Of a DNA stretch of 64,000 nucleotides, positions 11,901 through 24,606 are shown one piece after another (the stretch's first letter is position 1; each line of letters opens with the position of its first letter). The position numbers and the translations under genes are program-made. The notes under the pieces are model-generated. The model saw only the letters and a program-made list of their open reading frames with translations, was not told the origin of the DNA and ran no database searches. This DNA is from Salminus brasiliensis (lineage: Eukaryota > Chordata > Actinopteri > Characiformes > Bryconidae): positions 16,470,490 through 16,534,489 of the forward strand of contig NC_132899.1 of the NCBI RefSeq assembly GCF_030463535.1. The letters are read 5' to 3'.

Positions 11901-13209
11901 ACATAGCGTTTGTCTACTCTCAGAGTATAGGACTCTCTGGAGCAGATAAACATGAACCTGCTGCCTCCATGCCTAATACCAGGTGTGGACCCTAAAGCAT
12001 TGGGCTGCGGAGCAGTGGAACTGTGTTCTCTGAAATGATTGTACTCCATCCAATACTTTTGGGATGAGTTTGGGTGGCGATTATCCAACATATTTATCTC
12101 ATTAACGGGTTTGTCGCTGAGTGCAATCAAATCCTTACAGCAATGCTATATAATTGGATGGGTATTCTAATTGGAAAAACAAAATGCTTTCTGCGATGTC
12201 TTGAGATTTAGCCCTGCTGGCTGTGTTCTTTAGTTAGTAACTTGTCAGTGATCAGACCTCACAGTAATTGAAGGAGTAACTACTTGTTAGTGACCACATG
12301 GCTAGTCATTCCCTTGGTCTTTATTTTCATAAAAAAAAGACATGTATTCTAAAACCTAGGCCTTCTTGGCTTGGTTTGTCCACCAGCCTGTCACTAGTTT
12401 GGAGGTGATTGAATTTCTTCACTAGAATACTGTATTTACAGACCCTGTGTTGTGTGCGGTTCTATTCTGCGGAGTGGACTGTTACTTCACTGCGCATATA
12501 CTGCACTTAGTTGAAAGAGAATTGATTGATTGCTCTTGAAACTTTTACAGATCTTTGAAAGCTTTAAGGTTGCCCCACTCTGCGTTTGAGTGACGCATTT
12601 TTATTGTTCTTCATCCTTCTCTATCACAAAACCCTCTTACTGCAGTAACAGCAGTGTTGTGTCCTTGCCATGTTATGAATGGTATCTTGCTTTTGCCTTT
12701 TTTTATTTTAAAACCGCATTTCAGAATTAAGTGTGCTTATAAAAGATAACCTGTAGCAGAAACATTTAGGTGTGAAAAAAATACACTGCTTTTATTTTCA
12801 CATTTAGGCTGGCACTAATACACATACACACATAATTCCACATACATACATATTCATTGGTGCTAATGCCAATTACATGTGCGTTTTGAACAACATAATG
12901 CAGATATTTTAGAGCAGTAGTCCTTTGTCATCTAACCATTCTGCTCTTCTAGAGTGCAAGAAATGTCATCAAATATCCGTTTGAAATAACAGACAAATCG
13001 AAATATCTGTATGATGCAAAGAATTTAATAAACCTCTGCTAATACTTTAAATTAGTGCATCCCTAATATTGCTTCTGGGCTCTCCCTACAGTCAGGGAGC
13101 GTAATGCTTTGAGGCATTACGAAAAGACTCCCCTCAAGAGAGATACAGAACAGTCACTGAAAGTGAAAAAGCATGTGTATTTTAAAATAACAAAATTGAT
13201 CATTCCTCA

Positions 13210-13247
<38 letters not shown>

Positions 13248-16200
13248 GCAGCGTTAAGCAGTTCTCGTGAACATTGTCCTGCCCGCTTCACCAAAGTTAC
13301 ATGGTGCGGTGAGCAGCATGCTGAGCCCAGAGTAGCAATGACAACGATGCTGTTTTGTTTGTGAAAATGCTATATAGTGTTGCTTTAATGTGACACAGAT
13401 CTCATTCATTAGGCCTGAGTCACTTTTTAGATTTGAGTCACTTTTATATATGGTCCTGGATTGGTTACATATCTAATGTATCGATTTGTGGGCATGCAGC
13501 ATGAATGTGAACAGTCAGATTGGGTTTAATGCATCTTTGTGTCTTCATCTTTGACAAACAGCCAGCACTGGCAGCATGGCAAAACAACAATGGAAGAAGA
13601 GAGGGTTTTTTTGTTGTTGGTGGTGGTGCTGGAGGCATGAATGTATCAGTGTGTGCATGCATGTCGTTTTGGGGAGAGATTTGTTCGCATTACAGACAGA
13701 AACAGGTCACTGACATTTCTGAATGTGAACCATCAAGATAGCCAAATACGATCTGAAAAATCAAAATTGATTAATGAGGCTTGTAATGTGAACGTAAGTC
13801 AGATCCAGCACTCTGGCTCTAATGTTCAGAGCCTCCTTAAGGCCTGCTTTACCTGGAACAGCTGTGTTAGATTAGAGCTGCAGTTAAACTCTGGTGGGTA
13901 GTAGCTCTCCAGAGTCAGAACTGTGCCCGTGGTGAAATGTATCAAAATGTCTCAATTAATGAAAACTGGCTTAATGAAGCAGTAAAAGACCATGTAGAAC
14001 CTTTCGAAGATTTCAAACAGTACTGATCAGTTGTAAATCCCAGTAGCATGAATCATTCTGTTGTAGTGAAGCTTTCATCTGTAGTGAACATTTCAGTGTT
14101 CAGTGTATTATTCCTGTGTGTTCTTCCAGGCACGTATCAAGACAGCCAAGAGACGAGTGGTGATGGCATCCTTGTATCTCGGCACAGGACCACTGGAGCA
14201 AGAGCTTGTATGTTTTCTTGGTGTATCTGTTGTTTGGTGGAATTAGCAATAGGATTCTTTGAATGGTGATTGAACCATGACTGTTATGAGTCATGAGTTA
14301 TGCGTGCTCGATGCCAATGAATCCAGTTGTAGGAGAATTATGTTTGCATAAAAATACTGGCATTTTGTAAAATAAAACTAACTAAGAAGAACTGGTGAGA
14401 AATTGGTCTCTTATGCTTATTTATATGCTTACAGGTAAATTGTATAGAAGAGGCACTTGAGCGGTCTCAGGAAGATGCTGCTGCTAATTTAAAAGTGTCT
14501 ATACTACTAGACTACACCAGAGGATCTAGAGGTCTAGTATGCTGCTCTTTTCCTACCTTGTTGGCTCTCTTCCGTTCTCACTTTGCTCCTGCAAGTAGCA
14601 CATAAAAACACAATGGCCCATAACTGATTTGACAGCATGTTAAAACATGATCACTATGATTAAATTCCTGAGAACTGGGGCTAATGAGTATAGAACCAGA
14701 GGGGAAAACCCATTGAATGTCCTACTTCCTTTCTGTGGAATTCTGATTTGTACAGCCAAACAGTGAAGTATGGGTGTAATTGAGTAATTTTGCATAGCTT
14801 ACTACAGGGTGTAACTTTTCTGCTGTAGAAAGGGCCTTTCTTGTGGTAAGGGGGGTGGGGGGGGGGGCTTAAGGAATCATTTGTCATCCGCCTGTCATTT
14901 AAATTTTGCTTTTCACCTAATGGCATAAGTGTTTTGAAATATCGGGAGTACATCATGAAATGTTGGGAGTTTGTTGTGAAATGTTGGGAGTCTATTACTT
15001 CAGTGATTAGTTGAGTAAATGTAATTTCTTGTTGAGGTTTTTTGTTGCTTTTCTCACATTAATTATAGACATGTAGCAGTCTGCAGTATTTGACTTGCTG
15101 CCCACACTCCACATAATGCTTTATTCGTTGATCCTGTCAGTGTGTGCGTGTAAATGTGCTTTTGTGTCTTTTGCAGGAAAGAACAATTCTCGTACAATGC
15201 TTTTGCCTTTGCTGCAGCGTTTCCCGGAGCAGATGAGAGTATGTCTGTATCACACTCCAGATCTGCGTGGTTTGCTGCGCCTTTTAGTGCCTGAACGCTT
15301 CAACGAGACCATTGGCGTGCAGCATATCAAAGTTTATCTCTTTGATGATAGTCTGATCATCAGTGGGTATGGACGGAAAGGAAAAACACACATCTGCCAT
15401 CAAATGCAAATAATTACAGTTTTAGGGTTGTAGCATGTACAATTCACAAAACAAATCAGTATATGGCCTCTAAATGTTTCTTGTGTGTGATGAATATAGT
15501 ATTAATTACAGAACAGAAGCAATGCTTGAATACTAATGTTGGGTAAAATATATTAAACTGTATTACCATACCATACCTATCACACTAACACCATTAGAAA
15601 AGCAAAACCAACGTAAACTCTAGGATGCAACGTTGTTTAGCTTGCTTGAATCATTCATATGATCTTGTCTTGCAGAGCGAATCTGAGTGATTCGTACTTC
15701 ACAAACCGGCAGGATCGTTATGTGCTCTTGGAGGATTGCAAAGAGGTGGCAGATTTCTTTGCTGAGTTTGTGCGAGCTGTGGGTGATGTGTCACTGCAGC
15801 TTGAGCCTGATGACCGTGTCCACATGAAGGAGGGAATGGTTCACCCCTACAAAGGCAAGTTGCGGTGTCCACTGGTAACAGTGGAGTTACTTTTGGTGGG
15901 AAGTTTCAGGCTTTGCGTCAGGCACGCTCGCAGCTTGTATGTACGTTCGGGGCGGGATGCGCATGTTCATAAATGACTCCTTTTAGCAAACAACCAACAG
16001 GTCCTTTGTTTCTGAATCCTGTACACACAACTTTTCCTTTCACTAAAACTGAAAGCTTGCCTGTAAAAACAAACATGTTTTCATGCTGAAATGCTTTTGC
16101 GTAGAAGCAGTCAGGCAGAGCAGACTGCTACCACGTCTCACATTATTCATGTTCAAAATGCACTCCTTTGGTGTTTTTTTTCACAAAGTAAAACTCGAAA

Positions 16201-19200
16201 CATTCAACTGTACGACCAAAATCACTACAGAAGTGTTTTACTTTACAGGCTATAGTCTGAACTGTAGTCTGAGCTTCTGTTAACGCATTAGCCTTTCTGA
16301 TAATTTCCCAGGTGCTGTAATGGGTCTTATAAAGGTAAATTGCCAGGTCAGCTACATAACTAAAAAAAAAAAAAAAAAAAAAAGACTTGGCCTGACTGAC
16401 AGAAGACCGCTGGACCACTGATTGACAAACCTATACTATATGTCTAAATGTTTGCAGACACCCCTTCTAATGAATGCATTCAGCTAATTTAAGTTGCACC
16501 CATTGCTGACACAGATGTGCAAGTGCAAATGCACACAGTTTGTCTAGTCCCTGTAGAGAAGTGTTGCAAACAAAATAGGAGATTCTGCAGCAGATAAACA
16601 TAAACCTGTTGGCACCATGTCTAATGCCAGGCATGGTCTAGAAGAGCATAAAGCCCCTCTAGCATTAAGCTGTGAAGCACTGTGAAGCTGTGAGTTCTCT
16701 TCTGAAGAGTGAAGAGTTCTCTGGAATTAATAGTGCTTGATCCAATACTTAACAATGAGGTGAGGTGATGATCATCCAACTTTCTGTTCTTTGTCTTCAC
16801 AGCAGTGCTCCAAAGTCTTGTAGAAAGCCTCCTCTGGACAGTAGAGACAGTTAGCCCAACACATAAGCAAGTCTGCTTGAGATTATTTAAAAACGTACAG
16901 TTGTATGATGCTGTGATGATTTTACAGCATGTATTTGCCTTGTACTTATTACTTACTAAATGAGTAACACTTTGGTTGTATTTGGGGTGGGTGCAAAAAT
17001 TGTGTACATTTCATTTCTGCCAAACGTAAGCCTTAAAGTATGTTTAGGAGTTATCTGTATATAATGGTTCAAAATATCTACAGAAGGTTCTCAGGCAGTT
17101 GGCAGGAGCTAAAGACTGTGCTGTATGACTGGTAACACGTCATAACACGCTCCCTTCTCCTCACACTAACGCACAGGTTTTTTATTGTACCGCTTGCACT
17201 TTTTTAAACTTCCACTGTTGCTGCATACCCTGTGCCAGCCCAGCCTCTGTAAGGCTCCAGAGATCCTGATAGTGTTAATGGTTGGGGTAGCAGTGCCCTG
17301 GTTGATCTATGGCTGGTGTGTCTTACATTTAGACTGCTCTCTGGGATTGCAGAGGAGCACAGACGAGTGAATGAGTGATTACGTCCACTCCGTAAAGGCA
17401 TATCCGTAACCCTAGCACCACCACTGAGAAGCCAGCGCCGGACTATGACATAACCACTCCAGAACGGGACTACAGTTTGTCACAGATCCTAGAAATAGAG
17501 TGATGATGTCACCTTGCTGGTGGTAAATGATCTGCGAAAGGGAGGGATCGAGGCAGGGTGCAGTGGATAGAGAGACGCATCTTAGCTAGGCTCTGCTGGA
17601 GTCTATTGAATAAGTCGGCACCCTGTTTTGCTTGCTCTTGGCATTTAGCTGATGCTCTTATCCAAAGCAAGTTTCCTCGTGTTATAGAGGTGGGCCAATG
17701 TAGTGTTGCCCAAGGACTCTTGTTTGTGTAGCACAGCATGGTGACCAAGACCAGGAATCAAAGCCCAGTCTCCCACATGGTGTGGTACTTCACAGGCAGG
17801 TTTTGGTGATCTTTGCACCACAACAACCACGCTTCTCAGTGCTGGTGCTTGGGTTATGGGCATGGCTTTATGGACCTAATGACTCATTTGTGCTTCTTGC
17901 AAGCAAAATATGGTGCTAAGTATAATCAGTAGAGAATTCATGTCTGATATATTGTGCAACTTGCACCATCCATTTCTTTAGTTCACAGTGAACTAGAAGT
18001 TATGCGCTTTTTGCATTTTTTCTTAGTAAGGGCATCTTGACAGTCACACATCGTTTCATACCCAAGTTTGTTGTCTCAATCTTAAGTGCACTTATAAAAA
18101 TAAAGGTGCTTCAAATGTATCTTTGAGAAACTCCATATAAGAACCACTTTTGGTTTCAGTAAAGAGCCATGATTGTAATATTGTGTGCAAGTCTGAAGTA
18201 CCTGCATTTGATGTAAAATTTATTTTTTACATTCGCACAGCTCTATTAGAAACATTCTTCTTTAGATTGACTTGTGGGTTCTTTCAAAGTGAAAGTGGAG
18301 TTTTGTGGAGCTTCTGCAGAGCTGATCCATCTTCATAGTTTCAACTTGTCTAACACATCATATATGGATTACAATGTGAACATTTGTCAGGGGTTGCTGT
18401 TATTTTCCATACCGGTGCATCCCTAGTTATTTTTGCTCTCTCTTACCCCTCACACCTTTGCATTAAACAAATCACACTGAGGAGTGATTAAGGCAGAGCA
18501 TGCAATTCCACTAAACTGGAACTGGATGACCCATCGAGAAGCCTATCTGCTGAGTCTGCACTCTGCTGCCCGTGTAGCACCAGTAATCGGATCCTCCCGC
18601 TTGTCGGTAAGAGTGGCTGAACTCGACGGCCCTCTTAACTGGATGTGTTTGGTCCTCAGAGGCTTCAGAGGCTTGGGGTTTCTGGTGCACTGCCTGTGGG
18701 GAAAGCCCCTGTCTTTGCCATCAAAGCATGGCTTGTTTGCTCCACACATATTTGTGGCTTTGCCTCCTTTCTAACGTCGGCAAACAGTCTTTGGATTAGC
18801 CTCTCCTAGTCAATCCTTAACACATCCTTATTGTGGAGTGCGCAAGCAAACTGGCCCCAGATCAGCAGGTTTTGGCCATACATTACAAACACACAGCACT
18901 TTTGTCCTGAAACTAATTCATTATTTACAGATTGCATCTCTTTCTATGACTCACCGTGGCACATTATGTCTAGCAGAGGCGCCAGGCTTTGACAGAGCGC
19001 CTTTCCAGACGGTCAGCAGTTATTGACCCGTGTCTCTGAGGTTTGGATCATGCATTTGCGAGATCCTTGTATGTGCAGCGGCCTCTCGGAGAGGCATGGA
19101 ACACATCTCCTCTGAACAAAGTGCTTCAAGGCAGTGCTGTTTCATACATGTATCAGTTGTCCATTGTGAATAAGGCTAGGCTTTCTTCCCTGAATGACTG

Positions 19201-22200
19201 CTAGGTTTAAAGAATGCAAAGCGTTATGAGTGTGATAAGCTATAGCAGTACTAGTGGCAACCCTGAAAAGCCTGTTTGGTGAAAAATGAATAAAGAAAAT
19301 ACTTGTTTATACATGCCAACATGTATTTAATAAGTCAGGACAGGTATGGTGTTCAGAGTTAGCAGCTTTACTTTTGCCCTGAAGCTACTAGGCTGATGTA
19401 GAGAACAATGGTAGGTTGTCTACATCAGCTAGCATTGTGCAAACTGCATGCCTGAAGCATCTTATGCTTAAGAAATCCCAAGGACTTGGATGTCTTTATG
19501 ACCTGAAGTTTTCAGCCTAAAGCAGGTTGGTGCAACCCATTCACACAGAAGTTATAAAGAGTTTTGTCATGGACTGCATTTTAAACAAGGTACAGGCCAG
19601 CCAATCAGAACAAAGCTTATTTGCAGGTCAGCCTTAAACGGCAGGTAACAAAAAGGTCCTGAGGGATTTCATATGATTTAATAAATTCAAAAAGTGATGG
19701 AAATCAGTTGTGACCACTAAATGTTACAAGCGTAAAAAAGTAGAATATGGCCCCCTTAAGATTATTCAAACACATCTGACAAGCAGGGAGTGTTCCCTGA
19801 AGTTCAGCTTCTTACTCTGAGGTCTGATTCTCAGGTGATCGCATAGAGTTCTCAACCTCAGCCCGACGGCAGATCATGGAGGTGATGAACATGACTAGGG
19901 CCCAGCAGAACATGCTGGATTTGGAACATTCACAAGATTCAGACTTGGAACTGGAATCTGGAGAGGAGCGCAGTGACACCTGGGTCTTCCCCCTTGTCCA
20001 GATGAAACCTTTGGGCATCCGCCTGGATGAGGATGTAACACAGCGACTGCTGTGGGAGGCGGGTGGAGATTCCACAGTCTACCTGACCTCAGGTTATTTC
20101 AACCTGACGCAAACCTACATGAAACTGGTGCTGGGAGCTGCAGCAGATTACCGCATCCTCATGGCCTCACCAGAGGTCAACGGTTTCTTTGGGGCCAAAG
20201 GGGTGGCAGGGGCTATTCCTGAAGCGTACATTCACCTCGCACACCAGTTCTACAGACAGGTAAGCAAGACTCTTGATTGTTTTGACATCATAAAGACAGA
20301 CTGGGCATAAAATATAGTACTGTTGCTATTCTTATTGTTGTTATTGTTGTTATATTTCTATTTAAAGGTATGTGAGCTTGGTCAACAAGGTCGTGTCCAC
20401 CTACATGAGTATCATCGGCCTGACTGGACTTTCCATGCCAAGGGTGAGTGGTTTAGATGCCTATAGTGTCCTGTGTTTTACAACATCCACTTACACACTG
20501 CATTCAGAGTTCTCAATAACCCTGTAAGGAACACTTCAAGGTACCTGGAAAATTCATTGTCAGGAAATGAATAGGTTTCCCAGCATCTTATGTCTGGTGG
20601 GATGGCCTTTGATTCTTCCCGCTCTACTTTAAACCGCTGAGGCTGCCAGACACTTGTGATGTTTTCTCTGTAAACTAGTGGAATGAGCAGACCAAATTCT
20701 TTGGCATTTGCTGATGTTTAAGGCATTTCAGCCTTTTCTGTTCTGGGATGTCAATTGAGGGAAATTGAGAACTCCAGGAGAGCCAAAAACAACAGCAATA
20801 ACTTGATCTCACATTCAGCTACAGCTGTGTATGCAATTATTTGTCATAATACATAGATATTTTATGAAGAAATAGATTGTGCTACTTTGATGAAATTAGT
20901 TTTTCATTTTGTGTGAACAAAACAGCCACACAAACACATTTGCACACTCTGTTCCCTGACCTGGAGATGCGATGGAAGGAGGGAGCAAGTAAGCAGGCTA
21001 GCCAGGGAGGGAGGGGAGAGACTAGAATAGAGCAAAGAGAGCTGAAGTTCAGTAAATATGGGCAGCATCAGTGGAATTCAATTTCACGCTCCCGTTGAGA
21101 AGTCCCGCTTATTAGATAAAGCCCTGTCAGTGCCGTCATTTCTAGTAAACAGAGGAGCAGAAGTGGGAATAGACGGGGTGCAGAGGTCCCCTCGGTCAAG
21201 TAGGAAAAAGAATCAATGACCATTAGCTGGCATTCTGACGCTGGCCCTCAGCCTACAAGGGACCTATTTACCCCAGGCAAGAGACAATGAGCTGGCCTAA
21301 GTGAGGGTGACCGACCGACCGACTGACTGACTGTGAGTGAGAGAGATGGACAGATGGAAGCAGGAAGAAGAAAGAAAATATGGCCATGATGTAACAAAAC
21401 TCCTTTAACTAAAATGTTTTAGAATTGAGTGAAGTAGTTCATGGACTGATTAAACTTCAGTTACCCCAAAGGCTTTTGGGAATCATAATTGACACTGTGT
21501 ACTTACAAGGAAGTCCAAGAGAGTGAACTTGTATTCCCGTCAACTGTACCTGATTATCAACTTCCATTCAAAAGAATGCATAGCTAGGGCCAGAACTACT
21601 CTGTGTGACACATGGCAGCAAGTAACAACATTCCTTTTATAAGTGTGACATCGTGGTCACACCTGGTGTGTTGGTGATCTTGTATTTTGGAATGAAGTGT
21701 TCAGAAGTCCACCATGTCAATTGTTGACTGCTACCTTTATGCCTTTAAACTGAAGACCCAAAAGGATCTGTTTGTTCTGAAATGCCAAGATATCAGATTT
21801 CATGTTCAGGGTTTCCTGTAAGGGCTGAATAAAGGCCACATGTCATTGAGCTCACAAATCCTGTGGCAGCCAAAGAAATGTGGCCAACTTGAAATAATGT
21901 TATTTAAGCTGGGTAATGTTCATTCAGACCCTGGTACTTACAAAGCTTTCTTTACAAAAACCACAAGTAACCTGGCTTGAGTATACACAGCACAGCACAG
22001 ACTAAATATTTCTTTGAAATGTTGCTCACTGCTAATTGAGCTGATTGGAACAAGCATGTGCACGCATTTCCTCGTAGGCATGTTTCTGATGTGACTGTGA
22101 ACGTTCTAGCCATTCACTTTTGTTTGTTTGTTCGTTCACCTTCTCTATCCTCACAGGACTGTGGTACTACCTGAAAGGACAAGATCGCCCTTGCCTCACT

Positions 22201-23560
22201 CTTATTGGCTCTCCCAATTTTGGTTACCGATCTGTGCATAGGGACATAGAGGCCCAAATTGCCATTGTGACTGAGAATGAAGAGCTCCAGGCCAACCTGC
22301 GGCAGGTTAGACTCAAGAATCTGTAACTTAATTACGTAAGAATGGCTCTGAACATTCATTTACTGATTGCAAATCTTTAGCATAATTAGTAGGGTTATTT
22401 AAGACCTCATTATCTCTGTAATGTTAACTGATATCATGGTGCGTGTCCATACCACAAACACACCACAGCCTTTCCCTTTGTTGTAAGCTCGCTGTATCTA
22501 CAGCGTTTACTCTTTAGTACATTTTTAGGCCAAGGCCACGTGATCCTTCTGGGAAACCCGTTCATGAGTGGTAATAAAAGCTGAGTTACCATAAATGAGT
22601 TCAGAGGCTCATTAACTCTTTGTCAGTGCTTATCAGGTAGTTATATAAGCTTATGGTGAAGGCCATCAAGTCATGTTCTGTGATGAGTCAACACCCCTCT
22701 TCCACCCCCATCTCTGGACATTAAATATGAATATTCCTAAATTGCTGCTAATGTAGCCTAAAGGTAGACTGTGCAATACAATATCCAAGCCCTAGTTCAC
22801 TCGATGGACAAGAATAGATTCTCATTACAAAAGCATGAGTAACATACACTATGAAAGTGTGAGCACTTCTAATCTACAATGGTGGTATTGGCAAAAAACA
22901 TACACATCAGTAAGTGAGTGTTATTTGTTTTAGGTAAAATAGTCCACCAACCAGAAATAAGGATAAAGGAGATGAGGAACACAATCCGCAGCAACAAATT
23001 AGGTTTTTGTCTCCGACTTTACATCTGACTTTACACCTAGTTAGAAGTGTCTAATGGAGTGGACAGTAAGCATGTACAGTGTTTAAAAACTCCAGCAGCA
23101 CTGCTGTCTCTGATCCACTTGGACCAGCACAAAACACACTCCACCACCACCACGTCAGTGTCACTACACAGCTCAGAATAACCCACCTCCCAAATAATAG
23201 CTCCTCTGTGGTGGTCCTGTGGGGTCCAGGAACAGATGGACTACAGTCTGTAATTATAGAACTACAAAGTGCTCCTATATGGTCAGTGGAGCTGATATAA
23301 TGGTACATTCCAAACCAGGGGTGGTCATAATATTCTAATATGACCATGTGTGGTGCATATGGGGCATTTATTTGGCACACACCAGATTTTCATATCTTTC
23401 TTTCTTTTTGCAATATGTTAATATTTTCTCTCTTCTCTAGGAGCAGGAAATGTTGTACCAGAGGTCCACAGAGGTGTCGAGCTCCACTTTTAAACAGCCT
23501 GACCGTTATGTTAAGTTATGGGTGAAGCTGGTCACTCCTCTCATTAAGAACTTCTTCTAA
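5429..23560 (+). CDS. pgs1: Phosphatidylglycerophosphate synthase 1 (PGS1), ten coding exons
   Basis: PGS1 converts CDP-diacylglycerol and glycerol-3-phosphate to phosphatidylglycerophosphate, the committed step to cardiolipin in mitochondria. Exons are 5429-5544, 11010-11208, 14130-14207, 14435-14531, 15177-15366, 15676-15854, 19835-20259, 20368-20443, 22157-22305 and 23441-23560. They sum to 1629 nt and every junction keeps frame (542 residues; human 556). The N-terminus is Arg-rich and suits a mitochondrial presequence. The first PLD-type HKD motif is HIKVYLFD (H213, K215, D220). The second, FHAKG (H451, K453), is followed by SPNFGYRS. Linker residues about 310-330 are acidic and Ser-rich. 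The C-terminus is TPLIKNFF. MAAPMTWRR is the chosen start because of its Kozak-like context and match to the family N-terminus. Intron 6 uses a GC donor. Confidence 0.96.
5636..5674. repeat. (GCTGA)n pentanucleotide array
   Basis: There are nearly eight perfect tandem copies of GCTGA, starting about 90 nt after the pgs1 exon 1 donor. Length variation between individuals is likely. Confidence 0.95.
7153..8368. mobile_element. Tc1/mariner element of IR/DR type, internally deleted
   Basis: The element begins TACAGTTGAAACCAGAAG and ends with the reverse complement of that terminus (CTTTTGGTTTCAACTGTA), with TA at both edges as expected for Tc1 target duplication. The terminal inverted repeats are long, about 195 bp each (7153-7346 and 8171-8368), as in the Sleeping Beauty-like fish group. 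At about 1.2 kb it is shorter than the usual 1.6 kb because part of the transposase is missing. Confidence 0.92.
7475..8150 (+). pseudogene. Tc1 transposase remnant
   Basis: The start gives MVKLNEISQDIRKR followed by VDLHKSGSSLGAISRYL, the first helix-turn-helix of Sleeping Beauty-like transposases. Further on, in other frames, a VKHTAKLV-type segment and QCPSQSPDLNPI (the block near the last catalytic acidic residue) are visible, then a C-terminal YPKHLTQ-like piece. The core holding the first catalytic aspartates is deleted and there are frame changes, so it cannot encode an active enzyme. Confidence 0.9.
8890..8930. repeat. (TA)n(TG)n microsatellite
   Basis: A short TA run continues into about 15 TG repeats within pgs1 intron 1. 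Confidence 0.9.
11838..12150 (+). mobile_element. Tc1-derived MITE-like repeat, copy 1
   Basis: It starts with a TTTGTGGACGCACC terminus. Blocks about an AGCAGATAAACATGAACCTG segment, GCCTAATACCAGG and ATTGTACTCCATCCAATAC recur in the copies at 16436 and, reversed, at 38740. It sits in pgs1 intron 2. The family resembles non-autonomous Tc1 derivatives common in teleosts. Confidence 0.7.
13215..13247. repeat. (TTA)n microsatellite
   Basis: About ten TTA units follow a short T-run inside pgs1 intron 2. Confidence 0.92.
16361..16383. repeat. A-rich homopolymer run
   Basis: An uninterrupted run of more than 20 A lies just 5' of a MITE-like copy in pgs1 intron 6. Confidence 0.9.
16436..16875 (+). 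mobile_element. Tc1-derived MITE-like repeat, copy 2
   Basis: It begins with TGTCTAAATGTTTGCAGACA and contains TTTAAGTTGCACCCATTGCT, CAGATGTGCAAGTGCAAATG and AATGCCAGGCATGG. All of these are found again, reverse-complemented, at 38740-39222. It ends near CCTCTGGACAGTAGAGACAG. It has no open reading frame. Confidence 0.8.
17636..17850 (-). repeat. SINE-like dispersed repeat
   Basis: The sequence GCTGATGCTCTTATCC, followed by TGTTGCCCAAGGACTCTTGT and CCCAGTCTCCCACATGGTGT, matches a dispersed repeat I recognise from otophysan genomes. The orientation is uncertain and no target duplication was identified. Confidence 0.6.
20444..22156 (+). other. pgs1 intron 8
   Basis: Nothing but unique-looking AT-rich sequence and short purine-rich tracts (about 20960-21035 and 21300-21380). 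The donor GTGAGT and acceptor TCCTCACAG are canonical. Confidence 0.75.
23049..23345. repeat. Dispersed non-autonomous repeat in pgs1 intron 9
   Basis: Blocks such as CACTGCTGTCTCTGATCCAC, TGGTGGTCCTGTGGGGTCC, ACAGATGGACTACAGTCTGT and AGAACTACAAAGTGCTCCTA, ending in GGTGGTCATAATATTC, match a well-dispersed otophysan repeat from memory. No coding capacity is seen. The class (probably a DNA-transposon derivative) is uncertain. Confidence 0.65.
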
Positions 23561-24250
23561 GGAGCTACATGCCTGAGTTTCTGAACTTCCTACAATCCAT
23601 ACAAGGTTGGTAAATTTACTACAGGGGTTGTGCACTCCAGTACTGAAGATCCCCTGCCCTGCACACTTTCTTAGAGCAATCAATTCTGTTAGAGATGCAT
23701 GGTTACTCATCTGATGATCTGAATCAGGTGTCTGAGAAAGGCAAAAAAAAACAACTTTCTAAGAATAAGCACTCAAAGCATAAAAAGTAGGCATACTTTG
23801 TTGAACAGTCTGTATAGTCAATACTCGGACTATATGTAAAGTATTCTGCCTCAATTGGACTTCCACCATCTGTCTATCAATACCTGCATCAAAGTTGAAA
23901 ACTATAGAGTTAGAGTTAAGGAAAACAGAAATCCCCATTTTGCTTTTGGTTTTGTCTGTCCTGTCTCTTTTTGACATTGCACATGCTGTGTTTCCATGGA
24001 CATGGATCCACACAGAGCCCAAGCAGGCAGACAGTGGGTTCTTAAAAATGTGCAACGTCACTACAGTGGTTCTTACATCCTAAATTCCATCACATAGCTG
24101 AGTGTAGAACTAGCAAGCCCAGACCACAGCACAATCTGCGCCGTGCATTATTGCAGTGCTGTCGGGCTTTAGCCTCTATGCTGCACTGGCAGTGACCTCC
24201 TTCGGCATCTGCTGCTAACATCTGGAGCTTTTTACAGTAGTGTTTTGTCT
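23561..24250 (+). other. pgs1 proximal 3' UTR and flank
   Basis: Sequence after the stop has no exon. It contains a repeat copy at 23625-23745. AATAAA signals downstream at 24763-24768 and, in a pair, at about 26564 and 26623 are candidate poly(A) sites. Which one is used cannot be decided here. Confidence 0.4.
23625..23745 (+). repeat. Dispersed repeat, CTCCAGTACTGAAGATCCC family
   Basis: GTGCACTCCAGTACTGAAGA and CTGAATCAGGTGTCTGAGA match a repeat family built around a 'compensated' inverted layout. Two further copies occur at 38330-38490 and 51371-51540. It lies just after the pgs1 stop and so may be transcribed in the 3' UTR. Confidence 0.5.
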
Positions 24251-24251
24251 A

Positions 24252-24606
24252 CTGTATACAGTCTTATGCAAAAGTTTGAGCACCCATGGTCAAATTGTGG
24301 TTTTCATTTTCTAAATGAAAATAAGTTCTCATTCTCGACAGAGAACAGTACTTCTGTACAATATACAAGCATAATTATTTTAAAACCTTGCCAAAAAAAA
24401 AAGGACAAAACATTAATGTACAAAAGTACAAAAAATAAACAAAAGGTTTATGTTTTTTTTGCCTGAATGTTATATTCAAAAAATAATAATAATAATAATA
24501 ATAATAATACAAAAAACAATGCGTTTTTCTGCCAAGGATTTATTCAATTTGTTATTTAGACAATGCAGTGTTTGAACATGGATGCCCAAACATTTGCATA
24601 AGATCG
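24252..24606. mobile_element. MITE with Tc1-like termini
   Basis: The left end AGTCTTATGCAAAAGTTTGAG is inverted at the right end (CCCAAACATTTGCATAAGAT), giving terminal inverted repeats around a 300-bp AT-rich interior without a transposase. A (AAT)n array occupies 24480-24509. Confidence 0.75.

Larger units (their letters stand above)
11209..14129 (+). other. pgs1 intron 2
   Basis: Apart from the MITE-like copy and the TTA array (13215-13247), this intron shows no coding signal. Several open frames of 60-90 codons lack any family resemblance. Confidence 0.75.
15855..19834 (+). other. pgs1 intron 6, GC-AG type
   Basis: Exon 6 ends CCCTACAAAG and the intron begins GCAAGT. This is the extended consensus of GC-AG introns (AAG|GCAAGT). 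No GT at this point keeps the conserved HPYKGD frame, and joining 15854 to 19835 restores it exactly. The acceptor is TTCTCAG. The intron carries a MITE-like copy, an A-run and a SINE-like repeat. Confidence 0.85.
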
